DNA of 35,882 nucleotides from Oscillospiraceae bacterium. Lineage in GTDB: Bacteria > Bacillota > Clostridia > Oscillospirales > CAG-272. The DNA is taken from positions 1 to 35,882 of the forward strand of contig SVTN01000003.1 in NCBI GenBank assembly GCA_015063765.1. Direction: 5' to 3'. Below, piece after piece: positions 8,538 to 17,928 of this stretch. Both the position numbers and the translations under genes were made by a program. Positions within the stretch are counted from its first letter, which is position 1. Each line of letters opens with the position of its first letter. A model generated the notes under the pieces. It was not told the origin of the DNA, ran no database searches, and saw only the letters and a program-made list of their open reading frames with translations.

Positions 8538-8566
8538 TTGACATTTTTTTGTATTTATATTATAAT
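8538..8566 (+). promoter_or_regulatory. Consensus sigma-70/SigA promoter of the polysaccharide operon
   Basis: TTGACA (8538-8543) - 17 nt - TATAAT (8561-8566). Confidence 0.92.
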
Positions 8567-8641
8567 ATTAAATAATGAAACGCCGTAGGCTTAAATTGTT
8601 CGTTTCAAACAAGACCGGATTAAGAACTCAGGAGGCATCGC

Positions 8642-9277
8642 ATGTACAAAAAGTTTTTCAAGCGTATCATAGATTTTATCGCCGCTTTGATTGTACTCAT
8701 CGTATCTTCTCCCATTCTGTTGCTCATTGCCATTGCAATCAAAATTGACTCACGCGGACCTGTTGTTTTCAAGCAAAGGCGACTGGGCAAAAACGGCAAA
8801 GAATACAACATGTATAAGTTTAGGACAATGGTAGTCAACGCCGAGGCAGGAGGAGTTTACTCCGACAATAAGGACCCGCGCATAACCAAGGTTGGCGGTT
8901 TTCTCAGACGTACATCGCTGGATGAGCTGTTACAATGCGTTAACATACTCAAGGGAGATATGAGCTGGGTGGGCTTCCGTCCTCCGCTGACCTATCATCC
9001 TTGGCCCTTTGACAAATACACCGAGGAACAAAAACGGATGTTTGATGTTCTTCCCGGCATCACAGGATGGGCACAGGTGAACGGCAGAAAAGGCGTTGAA
9101 TGGAACAAGCGCATCGAATTGAATGTTTGGTACGCAAATCACGTATCACTTTGGTTAGACATAAAAATCTTATGGCTTACTGTGTGGAAGGTGCTCGCGA
9201 ATGACGACAACGAGAACACAGGGGCAACCGTGGTAGTAGAGACCGAAAAGGAAGAGGAGAAAGAGACGGTAGATTAA
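8642..9277 (+). CDS. Initiating undecaprenyl-phosphate sugar-phosphate transferase (bacterial sugar transferase family)
   Basis: KRIIDFIAALIVLIVSSPILLLIAIAIKIDSRGPVVFKQRRLGKNGKEYNMYKFRTM and RTSLDELLQCVNILKGDMSWVGFRPP. SD AGGAGG at 8630-8635. Confidence 0.95.
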   Translation: MYKKFFKRIIDFIAALIVLIVSSPILLLIAIAIKIDSRGPVVFKQRRLGKNGKEYNMYKFRTMVVNAEAGGVYSDNKDPRITKVGGFLRRTSLDELLQCVNILKGDMSWVGFRPPLTYHPWPFDKYTEEQKRMFDVLPGITGWAQVNGRKGVEWNKRIELNVWYANHVSLWLDIKILWLTVWKVLANDDNENTGATVVVETEKEEEKETVD

Positions 9278-9279
9278 AA

Positions 9280-10107
9280 ATGTCTTTAAAACTCATGTAC
9301 ATAACAAACCGTCCCGAAATCGCGAAAATCGCCGAATCGGCAGGCGTGGACAGAATCTTTGTCGACCTCGAGTATATCGGTAAAGAAGACCGTCAAGGCG
9401 GCATGGACACCGTGCAATCCCATCATACACTTGACGATGTTAAGCGAATTGCACAGACCGTCAACAGAGCAGAGGTGCTGGTTCGTGTCAATCCCATCCA
9501 CGATGCAACAAAAAAGTATTGCTCTTCCGAAGAAGAGATCCGGGCAGCGATCGAAAACGGTGCCGACATCATTATGCTGCCTTTTTTCAAAACGCTGAAC
9601 GAAGTAAAGCGATTTGTTTCCGCGGTAAACGGGAAAGCCAAAGCGATGCTTTTGCTTGAAACTCCGGAATCGGTAGATATTATCGACGGCATCCTGTCGA
9701 TAAAGGGAATTGATTTTATTCATATCGGGCTGAATGATCTTAGCCTTGGATACGGAATGAAATTCATGTTTGAGCTCTTGACAGATGGAACTGTTGAAAA
9801 ACTGTGCACAAAAATCCGAAACAAGGGAATTCCATACGGCTTCGGCGGAATCGCCTCCATCGGTAAGGGAGCGATTCCTGCTGAAATGATCATTGAAGAG
9901 CATTATCGCCTCGGCTCTACATGCGCCATTTTATCCCGCAGCTTCTGCAATGTGGACAAGATTGATCGTATAGACACCGTCCGCGCAACGTTTGTAAACG
10001 GAATGCGCGAAATCCGCAAATTCGAAGTGGAATGTCAAAATCGCACCGATCATTTTGCAGCCAACGCGCGAAAAATAGCAGAAGCAGTGAAAAAAATCAT
10101 CGAATGA
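9280..10107 (+). CDS. HpcH/HpaI aldolase / citrate lyase beta-family protein
   Basis: RIFVDLEYIGKE, VLVRVNP, MLLLETPESVDIIDGIL, FIHIGLNDLSLGYG: family Arg, Glu and Asp residues retained. Confidence 0.85.
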   Translation: MSLKLMYITNRPEIAKIAESAGVDRIFVDLEYIGKEDRQGGMDTVQSHHTLDDVKRIAQTVNRAEVLVRVNPIHDATKKYCSSEEEIRAAIENGADIIMLPFFKTLNEVKRFVSAVNGKAKAMLLLETPESVDIIDGILSIKGIDFIHIGLNDLSLGYGMKFMFELLTDGTVEKLCTKIRNKGIPYGFGGIASIGKGAIPAEMIIEEHYRLGSTCAILSRSFCNVDKIDRIDTVRATFVNGMREIRKFEVECQNRTDHFAANARKIAEAVKKIIE

Positions 10108-10117
10108 GGAAACCAAA

Positions 10118-11020
10118 ATGAATTTGCTTGTGACAGGGGCGTTCGCCTGGACAGAAAACGAATTGAATATTTTGCGCTCGCTCGGTCACGATGTATTGTT
10201 CATGCAACAGGAAAGCACCAAGCTCCCCTGCGATGCAGGTTGGGTGGAAGGCATCATCGGAAACGGCATTTTTCTACACCACCCGATCGAAGAATTTACC
10301 TCTCTGCACTTTATTCAGCTTACAAGCGCAGGCTTTGACCGCGTCCCGATGGATTATGTTGAAGAGCACGGTATCAAAATATACAACGCTCGCGGCGTAT
10401 ACAGCGTTCCCATGGCAGAATTTGCGCTGGGAGGAGTGCTACAGCTATACAAGCAAAGCAAGTTTTTTCGAAGCAACCAAGAAGAACGCAAATGGGAAAA
10501 GCATCGCGGGCTGTTAGAGCTTTATCAAAAAAACGTTTGCATCGTTGGCTGCGGTAGCGTTGGCAACGAATGCGCAAAGCGCTTTCAATGCTTTGGTTGT
10601 CACGTAACCGGTGTTGACGTTGCGCCATATCACAACGAATTATACGATATTATGCTCCCCCTCGACCGCCTGAACGATGCGCTCAGGGAAGCGGATATCA
10701 CCATTCTCACGCTCCCGCTCGCAAAGGAAACAAAGCATCTGATCAATGCCGATCGTTTTGCCGCAATGAAGCTGGGATGCGTGCTTGTCAATATCGCCCG
10801 TGGGGCTATCGTTGATGCCGATGCGATGATCTCCGCATTAAAAACAACGCTCGGCGGCGCCGTCTTAGATGTGTTTGAGGACGAGCCGCTTCCCGCAAGC
10901 AGTCCGCTGTGGGAATTTGATCATGTGATCATTACACCCCACAACAGTTTTATCAGCGACGGCAACCACGCTCGGATGCTTGCGGTGATCATGAACAACT
11001 TGAAAGGGATTGCAAAATGA
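10118..11020 (+). CDS. D-isomer-specific 2-hydroxyacid dehydrogenase
   Basis: VCIVGCGSVGNECAKRFQCFG, LVNIARGAIVDADAMISAL, AVLDVFEDEPLP, VIITPHNSF: catalytic R/E/H present. Confidence 0.93.
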   Translation: MNLLVTGAFAWTENELNILRSLGHDVLFMQQESTKLPCDAGWVEGIIGNGIFLHHPIEEFTSLHFIQLTSAGFDRVPMDYVEEHGIKIYNARGVYSVPMAEFALGGVLQLYKQSKFFRSNQEERKWEKHRGLLELYQKNVCIVGCGSVGNECAKRFQCFGCHVTGVDVAPYHNELYDIMLPLDRLNDALREADITILTLPLAKETKHLINADRFAAMKLGCVLVNIARGAIVDADAMISALKTTLGGAVLDVFEDEPLPASSPLWEFDHVIITPHNSFISDGNHARMLAVIMNNLKGIAK

Positions 11021-12177
11021 AAAAGATCTGCATCGTAACAACGAAATGGTCGTCTATAAACAACTGGATAAAGCCGTTTTTGAACGAATATGCAAACCGC
11101 GGCGTAGACGTTTCCATTGCATGCGATATGGATGCCGAATATGAAAAAAACCTCAAAGAGGAGTTCCCCTTTGTTCATACATTCCCTATGCCCTTTCCGC
11201 GCGGAATAAAGCTACTTGGCTCCATAAAGAGCATACGGCTTTTGACCAAGCTTTTCAAGCGCGAAAAGTTTGACATGGTACAATATTCGACCCCCAACGC
11301 AAGCATGTATGCTGCCATAGCTTCAAACCGAGCAAGGATACCCGTCCGCTTATATTGCCAATGGGGCATGGTTTATGTGACCATGCATGGCATGAAGCGC
11401 CGCATATTTAAGGCGATCGAGCGTATGGTATGCCGTCGCTCTACACAGATACAGCCGGATAGCACGGGAAATTTGGAGTTTTGCCGCAAGGAAGGACTTT
11501 ACGACGAGAAAAAAAGCCTTGTCATATGGAACGGCAGTGCAAAAGGGCTTGACTTGACCGCATTTGATGTTTCCAAAAAAGCTGAATTTGCAAGCGAGAT
11601 CAAAGAGAAATACGACATCCCTGAAGACGCGCCCGTGATCGGCTTCGTCGGCAGGCTGGGAAGAGAAAAGGGCTGCAATGAGCTTTTCACCGCTTTTAAA
11701 GCACTGAAGGAGCAGTTTCCGTCACTCAAGCTTTTGTTTGTGGGACCGATAGAAAAAGAGGACACCATTGATCCCGAGCTTCTTTCATATTTCCAAAGCT
11801 GTGACGATATTATCAAGACCGATCGCGTGACAAATGTGGAAAAATACGTATCCGCTATGGATGTTTTTGTTTTACCCACCTATCGTGAAGGCTTTGGCAT
11901 GAGCGTGGTGGAGGCTTCTGCTATGGAAGTGCCTGTTGTCGTCACAAAATATCCCGGTCCTTCAAGTGCCATGCAAGAAGGGGTTACGGGAGTTTCCGTT
12001 GCAATCAAGGACAGTAAAGCTCTGGAAGTCGCGATCGCCGATTTGCTTGAAAACAAGGAAAAGAGCTTCGCCATGGGGCGTGCCGGAAGGCAATTCGTAG
12101 AAAACAGCTTTGAGCAAAAAGAATTTATAAAGCGTTATATGAGCAATCGAATGATGCTCTTGGGGTTAGAGGAATAA
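11017..12177 (+). CDS. Glycosyltransferase, GT4-like
   Basis: VIGFVGRLGREKGCNELFTAF, VFVLPTYREGFGMSVVEASAMEVPVVVT; ATGA overlap with the preceding gene. Confidence 0.92.
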   Translation: MKKICIVTTKWSSINNWIKPFLNEYANRGVDVSIACDMDAEYEKNLKEEFPFVHTFPMPFPRGIKLLGSIKSIRLLTKLFKREKFDMVQYSTPNASMYAAIASNRARIPVRLYCQWGMVYVTMHGMKRRIFKAIERMVCRRSTQIQPDSTGNLEFCRKEGLYDEKKSLVIWNGSAKGLDLTAFDVSKKAEFASEIKEKYDIPEDAPVIGFVGRLGREKGCNELFTAFKALKEQFPSLKLLFVGPIEKEDTIDPELLSYFQSCDDIIKTDRVTNVEKYVSAMDVFVLPTYREGFGMSVVEASAMEVPVVVTKYPGPSSAMQEGVTGVSVAIKDSKALEVAIADLLENKEKSFAMGRAGRQFVENSFEQKEFIKRYMSNRMMLLGLEE

Positions 12178-12224
12178 ACTTCTGATCCCGACTAATTTTA
12201 AGCACGAAGAGAAGGAGAAGAACG

Positions 12225-13520
12225 ATGCCGCGAATTCTGATATGTACTGTTGACAGCTGGAATTCCAAGCTGAGCGCAAGCAGCTCAAGCACATTTTCAT
12301 CTCTTTTTTCTCAGTACGATGTAAAGGACCTGGCGAATCTTTATATTCGCGAGGAGTTGCCCGACAGCAAAGTCTGCTCGAGATATTTTCAAATATCGGA
12401 GCAACGCGTGATCAAAAGCCTGCTTAAGCCGCGCATCAAAACGGGAAAAGAAGTTTTTGCTACCGAGGAAATGTCAAAAACCGAACTTGAAGCGCTGGAA
12501 AAATCCAATGAGCTTTACGGCAAAAATCGAGCAAAGCGCTCCTACTTTAAGCTTTTTGCGAGAGAAGCCATTTGGCGTTTTGGCAGATGGCGCTCAAAAG
12601 AGCTTAATGCTTTTCTTGAAGACTTTGCTCCCGATGTCGTGGTTTTTTCCATGGAGGGATACATCCACTTCAATCGCATTTGTCGATATATCATCAAGAA
12701 GACGGGCGCGCGGGCAATCGGTTATTTCTGGGATGACAATTTCACTTATAAGCAGTTAAAAAACAATTTCGGTTACCGCGCCTTGCGCTTTTTCCAAAGA
12801 CGAAGCTTAAAAAAGCTGGCAAAGCGCACCGATCGTTTTTGGGCAATCTCTCCTAAGACCAAAAGAGAAGCCGATGAATTTTTCGGCATAGAGTCCGTTC
12901 TGCTTACAAAGCCCGCTGATATGCCGGAGCGAAGCATTTTATCGAACGCGGCCCACGAGCGCCCCTTAAAAATGGTTTACACGGGAAATCTGGCCATCGG
13001 CAGAGCGTCCACGATCATCGCCGTTTCAAAAGCTTTGGACAAAATCAACGAAAGCGGATCCCAGATAGAATTGGACGTTTACACCCCTACAAAACTGTTG
13101 CCTGAAGAATCGCGAGAACTTGGAAACTTCGTGCAGCTCCATCCACCCGTCCCCTTGGAGGCGGTTGCCGCAATTCAACAAAAAGCGGACATTCTTCTTT
13201 TTGTTGAGGACATCGACGGCCCCTTAAGCAAAAAAGCAAGGCTTTCCTTTTCCACTAAGATCACAGATTATTTAAAAAGCGGAAAATGCATTTTAGCGCT
13301 CGGCAACGCCGATACTGCCCCGATGGAATACTTTGCACAAACGGGTGCCGCCATCTGCGTGACCCAAAAAGAGCACATTGAAGAAGCCCTCTTGACTGTT
13401 TTAAAATCTCCCGACATTCTTGCAGAATACGCAGAAAGAGCATACAAGAGCGGCAAAGAAAACCATGACGGAGAAAAGATCCGAAGGATCGTCAAAGAAA
13501 CGATTGCGGCGCTTGTGTAG
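12225..13520 (+). CDS. Probable glycosyltransferase (GT-B-like)
   Basis: Operon context, LKMVYTGNLAIGRASTIIAVSKAL and LSFSTKITDYLKSGKCILALGNADTAPMEYF resemble GT-B C-terminal motifs. Confidence 0.7.
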   Translation: MPRILICTVDSWNSKLSASSSSTFSSLFSQYDVKDLANLYIREELPDSKVCSRYFQISEQRVIKSLLKPRIKTGKEVFATEEMSKTELEALEKSNELYGKNRAKRSYFKLFAREAIWRFGRWRSKELNAFLEDFAPDVVVFSMEGYIHFNRICRYIIKKTGARAIGYFWDDNFTYKQLKNNFGYRALRFFQRRSLKKLAKRTDRFWAISPKTKREADEFFGIESVLLTKPADMPERSILSNAAHERPLKMVYTGNLAIGRASTIIAVSKALDKINESGSQIELDVYTPTKLLPEESRELGNFVQLHPPVPLEAVAAIQQKADILLFVEDIDGPLSKKARLSFSTKITDYLKSGKCILALGNADTAPMEYFAQTGAAICVTQKEHIEEALLTVLKSPDILAEYAERAYKSGKENHDGEKIRRIVKETIAALV

Positions 13521-13567
13521 TATAACATTCAGCTTCCGCATCGTATACATCTCGGGAAGGAGAACAC

Positions 13568-14770
13568 ATGAAGATCGTTCAAATGAATGCGACCTGCGGC
13601 ACAGGCAGTACGGGAAAAATTTGTTCCGCAATCGCGGCTCTTCTCGATCGAAACGGTGTTGAGAATTATGTATTCTACAGCTCGGATAAATCTTCGGATC
13701 CGCACGGCAAAAGATTTCTTTCCAAGCGAGCACTGAAACTGCAAGCCGTTTTCTCACGTGTGCTTGGAAATTATGGATTTAACACCCGTTGCGCCACGAG
13801 GCGAATTCTAAAAAAGCTTGACGAGACATCTCCCGATATCGTGCATCTGCACAACCTTCACGGGCACAATGTAAACCTTACGCTTTTATTCCGTTACTTC
13901 AAAAAGCATCCTGAGATTAAAATCATTTGGACCTTTCACGATTGCTGGGCGTTTACCGGCTACTGCACCCACTTTGTTATGGATAAATGCGACAAGTGGA
14001 TGCATGGCTGTCATGATTGTCCGCAACGCAAAAAATACAGTTGGTTTTTCGACCGTAGCCACACCCTATACCGCAGAAAAAAGGAACTCTTTGCAGGACT
14101 TGATCTGACAGTTGTTACCCCCTCAGAGTGGCTCGCCGGGCTTGTAAAGCAATCCTTTTTGAAAGACTCCCCCGTCAAAGTGATTAACAACGGCATCGAT
14201 TTGACGGTTTTTCAGCCCCGAAAAAGCAATTTTAGGGAAAAACACAACATTCCCGAAGATAAATACATCCTGCTCGGCGTGGCATTTGATTGGGGAGAGA
14301 GAAAAGGCTTAGACGTTTTCGTTGATCTTGCACACAGCTTACCCCGTGATTATCAAATCGTGTTGGTCGGAACCAACGGAGAAACAGATCGTCAATTACC
14401 GAACAACATCATTTCGATCCACCGCACCAAAAACCAGACCGAACTTGCCGAAATCTATTCGGCTGCAGATCTGTTCGTGAATCCCACCAGAGAAGAAAAT
14501 TACCCTACGGTAAACATGGAATCGATCGCCTGCGGCACTCCGGTATTGACCTTCCGCACAGGCGGCAGTCCCGAAATTGTCGATGAGCGTTGCGGCTGCG
14601 TCGTGGACTGTGACGATATTAAAGCCTTGAAGGCATGCATTGCGGATATAAGAGCTAACAAGCCGTTTGATACGACGGGATGCCTTGAAAGATCCGCAAG
14701 CTTTGATGCAAACGACAAATTTGCGGAATACATCAAACTATACAACATACGAATGGAAGACAAGAAATGA
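13568..14770 (+). CDS. Glycosyltransferase, GT4-like
   Basis: MNATCGTGSTGKICSAIA, IVHLHNLHGHNVNL, TPSEWLAGLVKQS, VNPTREENYPTVNMESIACGTPVLTF. Confidence 0.92.
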   Translation: MKIVQMNATCGTGSTGKICSAIAALLDRNGVENYVFYSSDKSSDPHGKRFLSKRALKLQAVFSRVLGNYGFNTRCATRRILKKLDETSPDIVHLHNLHGHNVNLTLLFRYFKKHPEIKIIWTFHDCWAFTGYCTHFVMDKCDKWMHGCHDCPQRKKYSWFFDRSHTLYRRKKELFAGLDLTVVTPSEWLAGLVKQSFLKDSPVKVINNGIDLTVFQPRKSNFREKHNIPEDKYILLGVAFDWGERKGLDVFVDLAHSLPRDYQIVLVGTNGETDRQLPNNIISIHRTKNQTELAEIYSAADLFVNPTREENYPTVNMESIACGTPVLTFRTGGSPEIVDERCGCVVDCDDIKALKACIADIRANKPFDTTGCLERSASFDANDKFAEYIKLYNIRMEDKK

Positions 14771-15852
14771 TCGTTTGGATCGGAATGTTTGTATTCATCG
14801 TGGGGGTCAAAGCCCTCATGCAGGACCTGGATACACAAAAGAAAAGAAAAACCTATCTGATCATCGTCGGATTGGCACTTGCCCTGCTTTTTGCATTACG
14901 CGGCGAAAACTACGGTGGTGTTTACGATCTGCGCGTTTATATGGACTTTTTCGAAGAAACCGCAACAACCGCATGGGGTGACCTGTTCGCAGATTCTGAT
15001 TTTGAAGTTGGGTTTGTTGTCTTAAACAAGCTTTTATCGTTGCTCTCGCACAACAGGCGCACGATCATTGTATTCCACGCGTTCTTCTGTATCTACTCTG
15101 TGTGCAGATTCATATACAAGAACACAGATGAGGTTTTTTGGGCATTTTTGTTCTTTTTCTCGCTAGGAAACATGGGCTTTTTCCTGACAGGCTTGCGGCA
15201 AGCAATTGCGATATGCGTTTGCTTATTTGCGGTGGAAAAGGCAAAAAAGAAAAAGCTGATCTCCTTTGCTCTTGTCACATTGATTGCCTATTCAATCCAC
15301 CGCTCCGCGCTGGTTTTTGCTGTCATGTATTTGCTGCTCAAGATGGACCTTTTCAAGAGAAACAAAAAAATGATTATTTTGCCCATCATACTCATGATGA
15401 TCTTCTCGTCGCAAATCATCGGCTTTGGGCAGATGCTGTCCGACGAGGTGCTGGCAGCAGAAACCGCCACATTTTCGTTCAACGGAATCGTTCCGATCCT
15501 TATCTATGCCTTGACGATCATCGGACAGATCATACTTGTCAAAACAAAGAAGCAGTCCGAAAAGGATCCCCCCACGGAGCACAAGGATCCGTATATCGGC
15601 TTTTCCATGACGGCAATGGGACTCGGTCTTTATTTCTTGCGTTTCTACAACATGGCACTCGAAAGAATCTCTTTCTACTTTTTACAAGGCGCACCCGTTG
15701 GCTTGGCAGACGTCGTAGGATATTTGAAGCATGAGCGAATTGGAAGAGTGTTCGAGCTGATCATCATCGTACTGTGCTTTTTGCTTTTCTGGCACAGATT
15801 GGACGGTGCAAGCTATGCAGACTATGTCTTTTTCTGGAGGAAACAGATTTGA
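14767..15852 (+). CDS. EpsG-family / Wzy-like polysaccharide polymerase
   Basis: Polytopic membrane protein, ALLFALRGENYGGVYDLRVYMDFFEE and FFLTGLRQAIAICVCLFAVEKAKKKK; ATGA overlap. Confidence 0.82.
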   Translation: MIVWIGMFVFIVGVKALMQDLDTQKKRKTYLIIVGLALALLFALRGENYGGVYDLRVYMDFFEETATTAWGDLFADSDFEVGFVVLNKLLSLLSHNRRTIIVFHAFFCIYSVCRFIYKNTDEVFWAFLFFFSLGNMGFFLTGLRQAIAICVCLFAVEKAKKKKLISFALVTLIAYSIHRSALVFAVMYLLLKMDLFKRNKKMIILPIILMMIFSSQIIGFGQMLSDEVLAAETATFSFNGIVPILIYALTIIGQIILVKTKKQSEKDPPTEHKDPYIGFSMTAMGLGLYFLRFYNMALERISFYFLQGAPVGLADVVGYLKHERIGRVFELIIIVLCFLLFWHRLDGASYADYVFFWRKQI

Positions 15853-16943
15853 AAGCAGTATTTGTAACGAATTATATGAATCATCACCAAAAGCCCTTGT
15901 GGGAAGAATTCATAAAGCATGTCGACGACTTTAAGTTTATTGCTTGCTCTGAACTCACCGAAGAGCGACGCAGCATGGGATATCATACCTACGATTTGCC
16001 CTATTTGATTCAATACACCCCCGAAAATGCTGACGCAATCGAAAAGATGGTCTTAGACGCCGATGTGGTCATCTTTGGCGAAAAACCGCAACCGCTTTTC
16101 AAAAAAAGGCTGATGACTAACAAGCTGACCCTCATTTTTTCCGAAAGACTCTTTAAAAAACCCGGAAGCGATCTCCTTCGTCCCTTAAAAAATCTCAAGC
16201 TAAGAAAAAAATATTTGGCAAACAAAAATACACCTCCCTTTTTGCTGTGCGCGGGGGCTTACGTGGAGCAGGACTACGTATCCTTTGGATATCCAAAGGG
16301 AAAGGCTTTGAAATGGGGCTATTTTCCCGAAATGTCTTTAAAGCCGCTGGACGAGCTCGAAGGACGAAAAAGCGAGAAGCTGACGCTCTTATGGGCAAGT
16401 AGATTTATCGCTTGGAAGCACCCTGAAATTGCTATTGAAATTGCATCATACCTAAAAGAAAAGCGGGTCGACTTTCAATTAAAAATGTTAGGCAACGGCG
16501 AATTGTTTGAAGACATGAAAGAGCTTGTCCGTCAGCAAGGGCTGGAAGATTTCATTACCATGCCCGGGGCGGTAAGTCCTGAGGAAGTAAAGCTTGAAAT
16601 GGAAAAGGCACACATCTTTTTGATGACCAGCGACCGTCAGGAGGGCTGGGGTGCCGTCGTCAACGAAGCGATGAGCTGTGCATGCACCGTTCTTTCCACC
16701 GCATATCCCGGGTGCGTCCCCTATCTTTTGAAGCATAGAGAAAACGGGATAATCGTCGATACTGAGGACTTTGCAAAATCAGCATATGACCTTTCACAAG
16801 ACCTGCCTTTCTGCCATAAACTTGGCAGGCACGCTTATCAAACCATTCACGAGGAATGGAACTATACCGTTGCGGCAAAACGACTGGTGGAATTCATAAA
16901 TACAAAAACGGTGTATGATGACGGACCGTTGTCATACAACTAA
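15849..16943 (+). CDS. Glycosyltransferase, GT4-like
   Basis: TTG start at 15849 after GGAGG, overlapping the upstream stop (TTGA); LKAVFVTNYMNHHQKPLWEE, TLLWASRFIAWKHPEIAIEIA, HIFLMTSDRQEGWGAVVNEAMSCACTVL. Confidence 0.88.
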   Translation: MKAVFVTNYMNHHQKPLWEEFIKHVDDFKFIACSELTEERRSMGYHTYDLPYLIQYTPENADAIEKMVLDADVVIFGEKPQPLFKKRLMTNKLTLIFSERLFKKPGSDLLRPLKNLKLRKKYLANKNTPPFLLCAGAYVEQDYVSFGYPKGKALKWGYFPEMSLKPLDELEGRKSEKLTLLWASRFIAWKHPEIAIEIASYLKEKRVDFQLKMLGNGELFEDMKELVRQQGLEDFITMPGAVSPEEVKLEMEKAHIFLMTSDRQEGWGAVVNEAMSCACTVLSTAYPGCVPYLLKHRENGIIVDTEDFAKSAYDLSQDLPFCHKLGRHAYQTIHEEWNYTVAAKRLVEFINTKTVYDDGPLSYN

Positions 16944-16954
16944 AGAGGTTGTCC

Positions 16955-17926
16955 ATGAAGTTTCTTAACGATTTACGGTTTCAAAAAGATTTCTTGAAGC
17001 GAAATAAATCGTACTTAAAAAAGGGTGTATTCGTTCTACACGAAAATTTAAGGACCTACGTTTTAAAGGAGCGCAAGAAGGATACCTGGTTTCCCGGCAC
17101 AAAGCGCACCTTGAAAAGTAAAATAAAATCATCGGTCGCACGCCTCTTTTATTCCGTACAGGTTCGAAAAAGCGGGGGCGATTTTTCCGCACAGGCCGTC
17201 TATTTTTCAACCGTTCCGCATGTTTACAACCGCGACGCAAAATTTTTTGATTACGAAGGCAAAAGAGTCAGAACGGTTTGTCAAAACAAAGTCAGATACG
17301 ACCTATATATGCGGAACAGAACATATTTTGAAAAATATTTTCCTATGGTTGATCTGCTTTCGGCGGACGAAGAGCGCCTCGTGTTTGAGGAAAGGCTGAT
17401 CGATAAAATAAGCGTTCCGAAGGATGCATGGGAATCCGTTTTTCGAACCATTTTTGATACGTATTCTACGTATTATCAGCTGTCCGAAATTGATAAAACG
17501 AGGGTTGCTTACCGCTGTGCGCAAATTTCGGAGTCTGCCGCCGAAGCCCCCGAATTTACGACAACGCTGTTTCGGCAGCACGGCGACCTTTCTTCGGACA
17601 ATTTCATCTATGACAAAAACGGCAAGGTGTTTTTCATCGACTACGACCATGCAAACTACTATCCCGTTTTTTACGATCTGTTTTTCCTGATCGTGAACCT
17701 GCACCTTTGGAAGGGCAACGATATCGGCATAAGGCTACTGACAAGCGGTGCCTTCGATGCCTATTTTACTGATCTTTCCGAGATCGGTATTTCTTCGATA
17801 CATGATGCCTTTTTCCTGTTTGCCGATTACTACTTGAGCGTATGCCAAAAAGAAGGGCTTTCTTCTGAATGGATCGCTAAATACAAAGCGTTTTTATGTG
17901 ACACACTCGAAAGGTTAAAACGGTAA
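16955..17926 (+). CDS. APH / choline-kinase-fold phosphotransferase-like protein
   Basis: LFRQHGDLSSDNFIYDKNGKVFFIDYDHANYYPVFYDLFFL: HGDxxxxN catalytic loop plus IDYD metal-binding motif; start set to ATG 16955. Confidence 0.72.
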   Translation: MKFLNDLRFQKDFLKRNKSYLKKGVFVLHENLRTYVLKERKKDTWFPGTKRTLKSKIKSSVARLFYSVQVRKSGGDFSAQAVYFSTVPHVYNRDAKFFDYEGKRVRTVCQNKVRYDLYMRNRTYFEKYFPMVDLLSADEERLVFEERLIDKISVPKDAWESVFRTIFDTYSTYYQLSEIDKTRVAYRCAQISESAAEAPEFTTTLFRQHGDLSSDNFIYDKNGKVFFIDYDHANYYPVFYDLFFLIVNLHLWKGNDIGIRLLTSGAFDAYFTDLSEIGISSIHDAFFLFADYYLSVCQKEGLSSEWIAKYKAFLCDTLERLKR

Positions 17927-17928
17927 AA

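Noticed and set aside
16955-17926. Aminoglycoside resistance gene
   Set aside because: Only the kinase catalytic loop is shared; location inside a polysaccharide operon favours a biosynthetic role.
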